DNA from: Pseudomonas fluorescens
Lineage (GTDB): Bacteria > Pseudomonadota > Gammaproteobacteria > Pseudomonadales > Pseudomonadaceae
Direction: 5' to 3'
Length of the DNA stretch: 64,000 bases
Assembly (NCBI RefSeq): GCF_018614655.1
Contig: NZ_JAGGOG010000004.1
Span: 394,432-458,431, forward strand
Position 1 is the first letter of the stretch; every line of letters starts with the position of its first letter. The translations under genes and the position numbers were made by a program. This document shows positions 45,686-53,669 of the stretch, piece after piece. Below the pieces are notes generated by a model that saw nothing but the letters and a program-made list of their open reading frames with translations, was not told the DNA's origin and made no database searches.

Positions 45686-45775
45686 TGTGGGAGCGGGCTT
45701 GCTCGCGAATGCGGAGTGTCAGTCACTGGAGATATCGACTGATACATCCGATTCGCGAGCAAGCCCGCTCCCACA
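45686..45775. repeat. REPIN, 'TGTGGGAGCGGGCTTGCTCGC' family
   Basis: Full inward-facing pair of arms (TGTGGGAGCGGGCTTGCTCG ... CGAGCAAGCCCGCTCCCACA) between convergent genes, with a 48-bp centre that includes GTGTCAGTCACTGGAG. Confidence 0.92.
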
Positions 45776-45795
45776 TAGGGTCCCTGTTTCTTCAG

Positions 45796-48159
45796 TTACT
45801 GCGGCGTTCGGGCCGGCAAAAGCTTGAGCGTACCGCGCGTATTCGCTGTCACTTCCTCATCATTGAAATGCGCCTGTTCATACCCGCCCTCGATATAGGT
45901 TTCGGCCTGGTCGGAGTAGTGCTTGTCGAACGGCACGCCGCTTTGTCCCACTGGGTTGATGGTCAGCGCGTGAGCGGCATCGGCGAAGTCGATCAGGCGT
46001 CGGGTGGAAGGGCCGTAGTTGACCGGCCACGGCGCCGGGCCGATCTTGGCGGACAGGTTGTTCGGCACCTCGTGGGTGCCTGGCGCGGCAAACGGGCCGA
46101 CGTTGACGATGAGGTCCAATGGCTTTTGCGAACCCAACGGATGAGCGTGAGTCAGGGTATGCGCCTTGCCCCATTGCCACTGCGCCGGATCATCACCCAA
46201 GGTTGCCTTGAGGTGTTTGAGGCTGTTGTCCCAGGCGAGCTTGACGGTATCGGCGCGGCTTGTCTTCCACCACGGTGAATCCGGCGACGCCGCCAGGCGT
46301 GGCAGGGCAGCATCGATGACGCGGGTGGTGATCAGGGTTTCAAAAAGGTTGTCGCCCAGCTTGTCATGCATCGCCGCATACGCCAGGTCATAGAGGAACT
46401 GGTTGAACAGCGTGGCACTGGTGGAATCCAGCGGATAGTCACCCTTCCACGTCGCCAGTTGCTCCACCAGCTTCATCTCGGCCGGATCCTTGACCACATC
46501 GCGCAACACCGGCAGCAGCGGAGCCATGAACCGTGGTCCGTAGGCGTTGGTGGTGCCCAGTTGCAAGGCCTGGCTATTGTCCTGGTCCCACTTCACGCTG
46601 TTGTCGCTTAACTGCGCGTTCAACTGCTGGCCGCGGTCCGCCAGGTTGTAGTAGCCGGGGATCTCCATGCCGGTGGGCGATGCGGGTTGGGCATTGGCTG
46701 AGACGATGTAACCCCGTGCCGGGTTTTCTTCCTGTGGGTTGGCGCTGAACGGGTAGAAACCCAGCTTGTCGGCCTGGGCCGTGCTGCCGTCGAGGATAAA
46801 CCCGGGACTGACCCCGGCCGGGCGGATCGGCAATTGCGCGGCGGCCCACCAGCCGATATCCCCCTTGGCATTGGCCCAGACGATATTCAAGCCTGGTGCC
46901 TGGACCTTGGACGCAGCACTACGGGCCTTGACGAGCGTGTCGGCACGATTGAGTTGGTAAAAACCCTCGAGGATCGGGTTGTCGGTTTCCAGGAAGGCCC
47001 ACCACATGGCGATGGGCGTCTTGCCGGCATTCTCGCCAAGCACGTCATTGATGATCGGGCCGTGGGGCGATTGGCGCAGGGTGAGCGTCACCGGAGCCTG
47101 GCCCTTGACGGCGATCTGTTGCTCACTGCTGGTCATGTCGACCCATTGGCCGTGGTACCAGACCTGATTGGGGTTGTTTGGGTTGACCTTCTCGGCGATC
47201 AGATCCACGTCATCGTTCTGGAACATGGTCAGGCTCCAGCCGAAATCCTTGTTGTGCCCCAGGAACGCCACGGGCACCAGGGCGTTGTGATAGCCGTAGA
47301 GCTCAAAGCCCGGCGCTGACAGCTGCGCTTCGTACCACACCGACGGCACCGAGAAGCGGATATGCGGGTCACCTGCGAGCAACGGCTTGCCACTTTTGGT
47401 CCGGGAGCCGCTGATGGCCCAAGCGTTGCTGCCTTCGTATTGCGGCAGGCCGTTGTCGGCCAAGGCGTGTTCGCTCAATTGGGCGAGAGCGCCCAAGTCT
47501 TTCCAATCGCCAGCGGCCAGGTTCAACGCGCCCTTGGGTTGCCAGTCGAGGTCGAAGATCTTCAGGTAATCGCCGCCCAACTGATCGCGTACGTAGGTCA
47601 ACAGCGGCTCGGTACGAAACGCGGCGGCAAAGCTATAGGCGAGGTAGCCTGCGACGCTGATGGTGTCCTCGGCGGTAAATGGGCGCTTGGGGATGCCCAG
47701 TACGTCGAACTCCATGGGTTTGGCGTGGCTGTCCTGATACTGGTTGATACCGTCCAGGTAGGCTTGCAGGGCCTTCCAGGAGGCTGACTCACGATCCATG
47801 TGGGTTACATAGGTGGTGGCGCGTTCCCGAATGCGCAGGCTACGAAACATCTTGTCGGTTTCCAGCAGCTTCGGCCCCAGCACTTCGGCCAGTTCGCCGC
47901 GGGAAAGACGGCGCATGATTTCCATCTGAAACAAGCGGTCTTGGGCATGTACAAAGCCCAGGGCGCGGTACAGGTCGGCCTCGTTCTCGGCGCGGATATG
48001 CGGTACACCACAGTCGTCGTAGCGCACGGTGACAGAGCCTTGCAGGTGGGCAAGTTCCACCGTGCCCTGGCGGGTTGGTTGCTTGCTGTACACATACCAG
48101 CCGGCGCCGAGGGCGATCAGCACTACCAGAACCGCGAGTACCTGCAAGACGCGCTTCAT
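45796..48159 (-). CDS. hacB: Acyl-homoserine-lactone acylase / penicillin acylase family, HacB-like
   Basis: A 787-residue N-terminal-nucleophile hydrolase. The N-terminal hydrophobic segment (residues 5-24) is a signal or anchor; alpha subunit, spacer and beta subunit follow. The cleavage/nucleophile site is Gly243-Ser244 in YEGSNAWAISGSRTKSGKPL, followed by LLAGDPHIRFSVPSVWYEAQ, as in PvdQ/QuiP/HacB. Location immediately after the spu genes equals PA0305 (HacB) in P. aeruginosa, which degrades medium- to long-chain acyl-homoserine lactones. The exact substrate in this strain is inferred; PvdQ, the pyoverdine-linked paralogue, lies elsewhere in known genomes. Confidence 0.87.
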   Translation of the reverse strand: MKRVLQVLAVLVVLIALGAGWYVYSKQPTRQGTVELAHLQGSVTVRYDDCGVPHIRAENEADLYRALGFVHAQDRLFQMEIMRRLSRGELAEVLGPKLLETDKMFRSLRIRERATTYVTHMDRESASWKALQAYLDGINQYQDSHAKPMEFDVLGIPKRPFTAEDTISVAGYLAYSFAAAFRTEPLLTYVRDQLGGDYLKIFDLDWQPKGALNLAAGDWKDLGALAQLSEHALADNGLPQYEGSNAWAISGSRTKSGKPLLAGDPHIRFSVPSVWYEAQLSAPGFELYGYHNALVPVAFLGHNKDFGWSLTMFQNDDVDLIAEKVNPNNPNQVWYHGQWVDMTSSEQQIAVKGQAPVTLTLRQSPHGPIINDVLGENAGKTPIAMWWAFLETDNPILEGFYQLNRADTLVKARSAASKVQAPGLNIVWANAKGDIGWWAAAQLPIRPAGVSPGFILDGSTAQADKLGFYPFSANPQEENPARGYIVSANAQPASPTGMEIPGYYNLADRGQQLNAQLSDNSVKWDQDNSQALQLGTTNAYGPRFMAPLLPVLRDVVKDPAEMKLVEQLATWKGDYPLDSTSATLFNQFLYDLAYAAMHDKLGDNLFETLITTRVIDAALPRLAASPDSPWWKTSRADTVKLAWDNSLKHLKATLGDDPAQWQWGKAHTLTHAHPLGSQKPLDLIVNVGPFAAPGTHEVPNNLSAKIGPAPWPVNYGPSTRRLIDFADAAHALTINPVGQSGVPFDKHYSDQAETYIEGGYEQAHFNDEEVTANTRGTLKLLPARTPQ

Positions 48160-48190
48160 TAATATTCCTTATTAAAAGTTGGGCCGCGAT

Positions 48191-48766
48191 CTACAAACCT
48201 TCCGGCCACGAACAATAGCAGCCCACTGCCAGGGTGTGGGTTGCATTGACCTCACGGCCGTTTTCGAGGGCCTGCAGGATCGGTTCGATAAAGCTGTTGC
48301 TGGAATTACAGGTCAGCCCTTCACTGTACGGCCCGAAATACGCCAGCTTGCCCGTGCGATCCCAGATGCCCACGGCGGGACTGGCAGGCACCTGTTCGGC
48401 ACCGGGCAGGGCGTTGATGACTTTCATTGTGCCGAGGGTGGCGGGTAACTGGCCGTGGCTGCCGGATTTTTGCAGGGAATAAAACTCCACTCCCTGAGGC
48501 GCGTACTGTTCGATCAGTTCGCTGAGATGCTGTTGGTTACCGACATTGCACGGGCAGGCCGGGTCCCAGAAGTGCACCAGGCGAATGGGCCCGGGGCCGG
48601 CGAGGTCGGCAGGCAGCTTCAGCAGGTCTCCGGAGAACACCGCCGTGTGCTCGCTGAAGGCTCGCAGGTAACGCCCCTGGAACCAGTCATACGCGGCCCA
48701 TAGCACGCCGGCGCAGATGAGTGCGATCAGGCTGGCGAACAAGGTTGTACGGTAGGGCTGTCGCAT
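48191..48766 (-). CDS. Membrane-anchored thioredoxin-fold protein (DUF6436-like)
   Basis: A 191-residue protein with an N-terminal membrane anchor (LFASLIALICAGVLWAAYDW) and a periplasmic domain that looks like a thioredoxin fold: IRLVHFWDPACPCNVGNQQH, then VEFYSLQKS, ASPAVGIWDRTGKLAYFGPY and GLTCNSS. The redox motif position reads CPC rather than CxxC, and two further cysteines lie near the C-terminus (VGCYCSWPEG). A redox or metal-handling role is possible but unproven. ATG 48766 has GAGGA upstream. It follows hacB's start by about 30 bp on the same strand. Confidence 0.75.
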   Translation of the reverse strand: MRQPYRTTLFASLIALICAGVLWAAYDWFQGRYLRAFSEHTAVFSGDLLKLPADLAGPGPIRLVHFWDPACPCNVGNQQHLSELIEQYAPQGVEFYSLQKSGSHGQLPATLGTMKVINALPGAEQVPASPAVGIWDRTGKLAYFGPYSEGLTCNSSNSFIEPILQALENGREVNATHTLAVGCYCSWPEGL

Positions 48767-48851
48767 TCGGATCAATCCTCGCAGGACGCGTAGCTTGCCA
48801 TGCTTGCCCTGACAGATGAATATCGCAGGTCGATAAAACCTGTTCAGTGCA

Positions 48852-49817
48852 ATGAGCCTCAGTCTGGAACCTCTTATGCCCGTTACTTTTGACCCTGATC
48901 ATCTACGCGAAAGCTTGCGGCCTCTGGTGGATGCGCAGCCGCTTTCGGTCGAAGCCCGGGTCTACCAGCGCTTCTACGGCCTGGACCTGCCGGGGCACAA
49001 GGTGCCGGTGGTCAGCCGTCTGGGGCGTTTCGACGTGGAGGGGTTTGAGGTGGTCGCTCAGGTCTGGTGGCCGCAGCAACCGGTGGCCACGATGTTTATG
49101 TACCACGGCTTCTACGACCACATGGGGTTGTACCGGCATGTGGTGGAGTGGGCGTTGGACCAGGGTTTCGTGGTGATTGCCTGCGATCTGCCAGGCCATG
49201 GCTTGTCCAGTGGCGAACGGGCAAGCATCGATGATTTCGCGGTGTATCAGCAGGTGGTGCAGGCACTGTTTGAGCAGGCCAGGGCGCTGCAACTGCCGCA
49301 ACCCTGGCACCTGTTCGGGCAAAGTACCGGCGGGGCTATTGTGGTGGATCATCTGCTCAGCGACGGCGTGGACAGTCCGGCACAGGGCAAGACATTCCTG
49401 TTGTCACCCCTGGTTCGCCCGCGTGCCTGGGGCTGGTCGCAGCTCAGCTATTACCTGCTCAGGCCTTTTGTCAAAGGCATCGCCCGACGTTTCAGCGATA
49501 ACACCAACGACCCGCAGTTCAAGCCGTTCCTGGAGGCCGACCCCTTGCAGCCACGCCAACTGCCCACCGCCTGGGTAGGAGCGCTGGCACGTTGGATCAA
49601 ACGCATCGAAGCCGCACCCCGCAGCACGCGCCGGCCGGTGATTGTGCAGGGTGAGGAAGACATGACGGTGGATTGGCAGCACAACTTGCAGGTGCTGCGA
49701 GGGAAGTTCGATCAGCCGGAGATCCTGATGCTGCCTCGGGGCAGGCATCATTTGGCCAATGAGCTTCCGGAGATCCGGCAGGAGTACTTCAAGTACCTCA
49801 CCGACCATTTGAACTAA
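48852..49817 (+). CDS. Alpha/beta hydrolase, lysophospholipase-like
   Basis: A 321-residue serine hydrolase. The oxyanion region MFMYHGFYDHMGLYRHVVEW, CDLPGHGLSSGERASIDDF, the nucleophile elbow LFGQSTGGAIVVDHL, an acid in VIVQGEEDMTVDW and the His in LPRGRHHLANE form a complete catalytic triad of the monoglyceride-lipase/lysophospholipase type. No signal peptide is seen, so it is cytoplasmic. An internal ATG at 48876 (MPVTFDP) has a better GGAA spacing and could be the true start. Substrate unknown. Confidence 0.85.
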   Translation: MSLSLEPLMPVTFDPDHLRESLRPLVDAQPLSVEARVYQRFYGLDLPGHKVPVVSRLGRFDVEGFEVVAQVWWPQQPVATMFMYHGFYDHMGLYRHVVEWALDQGFVVIACDLPGHGLSSGERASIDDFAVYQQVVQALFEQARALQLPQPWHLFGQSTGGAIVVDHLLSDGVDSPAQGKTFLLSPLVRPRAWGWSQLSYYLLRPFVKGIARRFSDNTNDPQFKPFLEADPLQPRQLPTAWVGALARWIKRIEAAPRSTRRPVIVQGEEDMTVDWQHNLQVLRGKFDQPEILMLPRGRHHLANELPEIRQEYFKYLTDHLN

Positions 49818-49825
49818 TCGATCCC

Positions 49826-49942
49826 TGTAGCCGCTGCCGAGGTACGAGGCTGCGATGGGTTTGGTGCGGCATTCCGACGAAGCGGCCCTTGGGGCGGTCC
49901 TGCGGACACGCATCGCAGCCTCGTTCCTCGGCAGCGGCTACA
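49826..49942. repeat. REPIN, 'TGTAGCCGCTGCC' family (copy 1 of a near-identical pair)
   Basis: 117 bp with arms TGTAGCCGCTGCCGAGGTAC and its near-complement. The whole element, including its central block GGGTTTGGTGCGGCATTCCG, is almost identical to 52004-52119. Confidence 0.92.
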
Positions 49943-49963
49943 GGTGATCGGGTGATCAGGTGA

Positions 49964-50716
49964 TCAAGGCGCCAGGCTTGAAGTGCTTTGCCCGACTGCC
50001 AGGCCGGCGCGGATCGCCGCCAGCGCCGCCTGGTAATACGCCTTACCCTCCGGCGACTCGGCGAACGTAGCGAACTCTTCCAGCTCAGGGTCGGACAGAT
50101 CCCGATAGACATACAGCAGCGTGTTGTTCAGGTCATTGCCGATCTGCTGCATCAATCGCTCGCGCTGACCATTCAACATGCCTTGTGCCTGACCGCCACC
50201 GAGCAGGCCGGGGATCATCTGGCTCAAGCTGTCGGCCGCCACACCGGCAATCGCCAGGCTGACTTCCGCACCGGCTTCACGGGCGGGCAGGGCCTGGGCC
50301 AGGTGGCCGATGATCAGGCTGCGGGTAGCGTCTGCTTTCATCTGCGGCAGGCCCTGGGCATTTTTCGCCAATTGATCACGACGGGTCGCCAGCAGCTCGG
50401 CGGCGACAATCTTGCGACCCAGGGGCGTTTGGAAAAACGCCAGGGCCGGCGCAGGATCCGCCAGGTTCTTGCGTAACTGGGCTTCGGCTCGCTGATCCAT
50501 GGCCTTGGGCGCGAAGCGTTTACTGCTGTTATCCACCAGCGCCTGGTACACGGCGGGCGGCAAGCTGTTGCGGTAGCGTTGCTGGGCCGCACTCAAGGCG
50601 TCATTGAAATGCGCGCGTTGTTCTGGCCAGCCGGCGACCGTGTACAACTGGTCATGGCTGTCTGCCCAGGCGGGCAAAACACAGAACATCAGCAAGGAAA
50701 AAAACAAACGACGCAT
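49964..50716 (-). CDS. DUF2059 family secreted protein
   Basis: A 250-residue exported protein with signal peptide RRLFFSLLMFCVLPAWA. The rest is alpha-helical; near the C-terminus LYVYRDLSDPELEEFATFAE and SPEGKAYYQAALAAIRAGL are typical of DUF2059, in which an 'E-F-ESP.G..Y' pattern recurs. A similar shorter pattern, PALAFFQTPLGRKIVAAELL, occurs in the first half, so the protein may be an internal duplication of that unit. Function unknown. Confidence 0.8.
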   Translation of the reverse strand: MRRLFFSLLMFCVLPAWADSHDQLYTVAGWPEQRAHFNDALSAAQQRYRNSLPPAVYQALVDNSSKRFAPKAMDQRAEAQLRKNLADPAPALAFFQTPLGRKIVAAELLATRRDQLAKNAQGLPQMKADATRSLIIGHLAQALPAREAGAEVSLAIAGVAADSLSQMIPGLLGGGQAQGMLNGQRERLMQQIGNDLNNTLLYVYRDLSDPELEEFATFAESPEGKAYYQAALAAIRAGLAVGQSTSSLAP

Positions 50717-50847
50717 ATGGACTCCTGTCAGTCGGCCACTATTGTCCGTGTCGGGCGTAGGATTTGTCGAGAAGTCCTATCAGTCACCTGACTAAAGTGT
50801 ATTCAGACGCTCGGCGGCTCTGTCGGATTCAAAGGCGTATGGATACT

Positions 50848-51480
50848 ATGCGCGCCATGCAAATACCCTACGATCACCCGCTGCTGCTGAGCATTGTCGA
50901 CGACCTGGCCGTGAAAGGCTGGTCGCAGCAGAACATCTTTCTGCCCGAGGTTCTGACCCTCGAACTGGCGGCTGAGTGCCATAAACGTGCCGCCGAAGGG
51001 GAATTGGCACCAGCGGCTGTCGGGCGCGGGCCGTTCCAGGAGATTCGCGAGGGGATTCGGGGTGACCATATTCAGTGGCTGGAGCCCGGCCAGGCGGCGA
51101 TTTGTGACACGTATCTCAACCTGATGGACAGCCTGCGACTGGCGATGAACCGTGGCTTGTTTCTGGGCCTGGAGGATTTCGAAAGCCATTTCGCGATGTA
51201 CCCGCCGGGGGCGTTTTACCTCAAGCATGTCGACCGCTTTCGTGATGACGACCGCCGCATGGTCTCGGCAGTGGTCTATCTGAACGACGCCTGGTTGCCT
51301 GAGCACGGCGGCCAGTTGCGTATGTACCTCAATGACAACGTTGAATACGATGTGGTGCCCACGGGTGGTTGCCTGGTGGTGTTCCTGTCGGGGGAAGTGC
51401 CCCACGAAGTCCTGCCCGCCGTCCGCGAACGCCTGTCCTTGACGGGCTGGTTTCGCCGGCGGGGCAACGAGCCATTTTAA
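50848..51480 (+). CDS. 2-oxoglutarate/Fe(II)-dependent oxygenase (prolyl 4-hydroxylase-like)
   Basis: A protein of about 210 residues with the jelly-roll core of Fe(II)/2OG dioxygenases. Iron ligands fit the HxD of YLKHVDRF and the later His in GEVPHEVLPA; the 2OG-binding Arg is probably in VRERLSLTGWFRRR. The pattern FYLKHVDRFRDDDRRMVSAV, then VYLNDAWLPEHGGQLRMY, resembles prolyl hydroxylases of the EGLN/PHD type; a Pseudomonas prolyl hydroxylase acting on EF-Tu has been described, and this may be the same protein. Starts at 50839 and 50857 are alternatives. Its TAA overlaps the next gene's ATG. Confidence 0.82.
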   Translation: MRAMQIPYDHPLLLSIVDDLAVKGWSQQNIFLPEVLTLELAAECHKRAAEGELAPAAVGRGPFQEIREGIRGDHIQWLEPGQAAICDTYLNLMDSLRLAMNRGLFLGLEDFESHFAMYPPGAFYLKHVDRFRDDDRRMVSAVVYLNDAWLPEHGGQLRMYLNDNVEYDVVPTGGCLVVFLSGEVPHEVLPAVRERLSLTGWFRRRGNEPF

Positions 51481-51983
51481 TGATGGAAAAAATTCTGATC
51501 AGCCGCTGCCTGCTCGGGCACCGGGTACGTTACGACGGCGGGGCCAGTGGGCCATTCGATCAACTGGCAGCCTGGCAGGCCGAAGGTCGAGTAGTCGCGG
51601 TGTGCCCGGAAGTGGCCGGTGGCTTGCCGACGCCACGACCGTCTGCCGAGATTCCGGGCGGGCAGGGGATCGATGTCTGGGAAGGCCGCGCACAGGTGCT
51701 GACGGCTGACGGTGAAGATTTCAGCGAAGCCTTTCTCAACGGTGCCCGTCAGGCGTTGGCATTGGTGCAGCGCCACAGCATCCGTATCGCCGTGCTCAAG
51801 GCCAACAGTCCGTCGTGTGGCAACCTGTTGACCTATGACGGCACGTTCACCGGGGTAAAGGTAAGCGGCGAAGGGGTGACGGCGGCGCTGCTCAAGCGCT
51901 ATGGGGTGATGGTGTTCAGTGAGCTGGAGCTGCCCGAGGCGGCGCAGGCTTTGGTGCAATTCTCGAACTTGCCACTGACCTGA
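51480..51983 (+). CDS. DUF523 family protein
   Basis: A 167-residue protein of DUF523: ILISRCLLGHRVRYDGGASG near the N-terminus, VAVCPEVAGGLPTPRPSAEI, and AVLKANSPSCGN with a conserved cysteine. Conserved cysteines (SRCLLG, VCPEV, SPSCG) suggest an iron-sulfur or metal site, but function is unknown for the family. TAATG overlap with the upstream oxygenase gene indicates translational coupling and possibly a shared process. Confidence 0.85.
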   Translation: MMEKILISRCLLGHRVRYDGGASGPFDQLAAWQAEGRVVAVCPEVAGGLPTPRPSAEIPGGQGIDVWEGRAQVLTADGEDFSEAFLNGARQALALVQRHSIRIAVLKANSPSCGNLLTYDGTFTGVKVSGEGVTAALLKRYGVMVFSELELPEAAQALVQFSNLPLT

Positions 51984-52003
51984 TATGCGCTTGCGAATGC
52001 GTC

Positions 52004-52119
52004 TGTAGCCGCTGCCGAGGTACGAGGCTGCGATGGGTTTGGTGCGGCATTCCGACGAAGCGGCCCCGGGGCGGTCCTGCGGACACGCATCGCAGCCTCG
52101 TACCTCGGCAGCGGCTACA
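52004..52119. repeat. REPIN, 'TGTAGCCGCTGCC' family (copy 2 of a near-identical pair)
   Basis: 116 bp, differing from 49826-49942 only at the centre (CCCCGGGG versus CCCTTGGGG) and in the right arm (GTACCTC versus GTTCCTC). It lies between convergent genes. Confidence 0.92.
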
Positions 52120-52157
52120 ACCGTTATCGCAGGCAAACCACACATTGACCGAATCGC

Positions 52158-52937
52158 TTATTGGGCCTTCGCCACCGGTTTGCTTGCATCCATCCCAAAC
52201 CACTTCTCCGACAGCGCCGTCAGCCGGCCATCGGCTTTCACGCGCTGCAACGCCTTGTCCAGGCTGGCCTTGAACGCTGGATTACCCTTCTGGAATGGGA
52301 TCGCCAGGCTCAACGTCGGCCCGACTGCCGCCCCTTCTTTCACCGGCAACTGACTGTCGCGAATCGCGTAGGGAATCAGCAAACGATCACTGATGGCCGC
52401 ATCAATCTGCTGGTCAGCGACGTCTTTGATCGGCTGTTTGGCATCAGGATAGCTGCGCAGGTCCACACCTTCAGCGGTGCGCGCCTGCTCGACAAACTGA
52501 CTGCCTTGGGCCACGCCCAATGCCTTGCCCTTGAGTGCCTCGAAGCTGCTCAGCGGACGCTTTTCCTGCTTGCGCACAATCAACTGCGCGTTGGAGTAGC
52601 TGTAGGGCTCACTGAAATCGAACCGATCTTGCAGTTCAGGAGTCATAGCGATGTGGTTGATCGCCACGTCGTACCTGCCGCTTTCCACGCCGGGCAGCAA
52701 GTCGGTGTCATCGGCGGTGATGAAGGAGGCGCGTACGTCCATCTCGTGGGCCAGCAACTCACCCAGTTCCACTTCAAAGCCTGTGAGTTTATCTCCCTCC
52801 TTGAAGTTGAACGGCGGCGTGTTGGCTTCAAGGGCAATACGCAATTCACCGCGATCAAACACATCGTCGATCAATTCGGCGTGAGCCAAGGGGCTCATAA
52901 GGGGAAACAAAAGTAACAGGCCAGGCAGAAACCGCAT
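52158..52937 (-). CDS. Polar amino acid-type ABC transporter binding protein
   Basis: A 259-residue periplasmic solute-binding protein (family 3). Signal peptide FLPGLLLLFPLMSPLAHA, then ELIDDVFDRGELRIALEANT with PPFNFKEGDKLTGFEVELGE, YDVAINHIAMTPELQDRFDF and SEPYSYSNAQLIVRK. It should bind an amino acid. No permease or ATPase gene is adjacent, so it either serves another transporter or acts as a sensor. ATG 52937 has AGGAGTGACC upstream and is preferred to a GTG at 52943. Confidence 0.88.
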   Translation of the reverse strand: MRFLPGLLLLFPLMSPLAHAELIDDVFDRGELRIALEANTPPFNFKEGDKLTGFEVELGELLAHEMDVRASFITADDTDLLPGVESGRYDVAINHIAMTPELQDRFDFSEPYSYSNAQLIVRKQEKRPLSSFEALKGKALGVAQGSQFVEQARTAEGVDLRSYPDAKQPIKDVADQQIDAAISDRLLIPYAIRDSQLPVKEGAAVGPTLSLAIPFQKGNPAFKASLDKALQRVKADGRLTALSEKWFGMDASKPVAKAQ

Positions 52938-53071
52938 GGTCACTCCTAAAGAATTCTAATGAGCGAGGTGCCGTTCAGGCTCGCTTTGCTATGGTGTTGA
53001 GTGCCTTGGACAGCAATTTGTCGCGAAGTTGTCATAACCCTACAGATTTCACCGAAAAACTGGAGAAGCGA

Positions 53072-53527
53072 ATGAACGCCTTTTTGTCCCGTGCAAATGT
53101 ATCTCGTATAACGCTGGCCAGCCTGCTACTGGGTGCTTCGATGCTGGCAACCGCCGCCGACGGTATCCCACGCAGTGCGCCACCGGAAGGTGCCAAAGTG
53201 TTTATCGTCTCGCCGAAAGATGGCGCCACGGTCGATAAAACCTTCACCGTGAAGTTCGGCATGGAAGGCTTGAAGCTGGCGCCTGCCACCGACCAGACCC
53301 CAGGCACTGGCCACCACCACCTGCTGGTAGATCAGAAAGCACTGCCAGACGCCAGCGTGCCTATCCCGGCTACCGACACCGTGATTCACTACGGCAAGGC
53401 CCAGACCGAAACCGAATTGACCCTCACCCCAGGCAAGCACACTTTGCAACTGGTGGCCGGAGACAAGCTGCACATGCAGTTCAACCCGACGGTAGAGTCG
53501 AAAGTCATCACGGTTAATGTGAAATAA
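53072..53527 (+). CDS. DUF4399 family secreted protein
   Basis: A 151-residue exported protein with signal peptide SRITLASLLLGASMLATAADG (cut near TAA). The mature part has PPEGAKVFIVSPKDGATVDK, a His-rich turn GTGHHHLLVDQKALP and a C-terminal HTLQLVAGDKLHMQFNPTVE, matching DUF4399. The GHHHL and H-x-M pattern hints at metal binding, a guess only. ATG 53072 follows GGAGAAGCGA. The stop codon lies inside the stem of the following terminator. Confidence 0.82.
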   Translation: MNAFLSRANVSRITLASLLLGASMLATAADGIPRSAPPEGAKVFIVSPKDGATVDKTFTVKFGMEGLKLAPATDQTPGTGHHHLLVDQKALPDASVPIPATDTVIHYGKAQTETELTLTPGKHTLQLVAGDKLHMQFNPTVESKVITVNVK

Positions 53528-53565
53528 AAGAACGGGAGCCCCTTGCGGGGCTCCCGTTCTTTTAT
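53524..53565 (+). terminator. Intrinsic terminator with 19-bp stem
   Basis: Positions 53524-53542 pair perfectly with 53547-53565 across the loop TTGC. The stem includes the TAA of the DUF4399 gene. Symmetry makes it usable from both strands. Confidence 0.88.
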
Positions 53566-53566
53566 T

Positions 53567-53666
53567 TGTAGGAGCGAGCTTGCTCGCGAAAAACCTGAGG
53601 GCGCTGCGTGCATCCAGGATGCACGCGTTTTCGTTAACGTTTTTCGCGGGCAAGCCCGCTCCTACA
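53567..53666. repeat. REPIN-like repeat, 'TGTAGGAGCGAGCTTGCTCGC' family
   Basis: Arms TGTAGGAGCGAGCTTGCTCG and CGGGCAAGCCCGCTCCTACA with an inner AAAAACC / TTTTTCG and a nested palindrome CTGCGTGCATCCAGGATGCA. It abuts the terminator and ends 3 bp before the serA stop. Confidence 0.85.
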
Positions 53667-53669
53667 AGA

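Noticed and set aside
45796..48159. Assignment as PvdQ, the pyoverdine acylase
   Set aside because: No pyoverdine genes are nearby and the spu-adjacent location matches HacB; both share the Ntn-hydrolase motifs.
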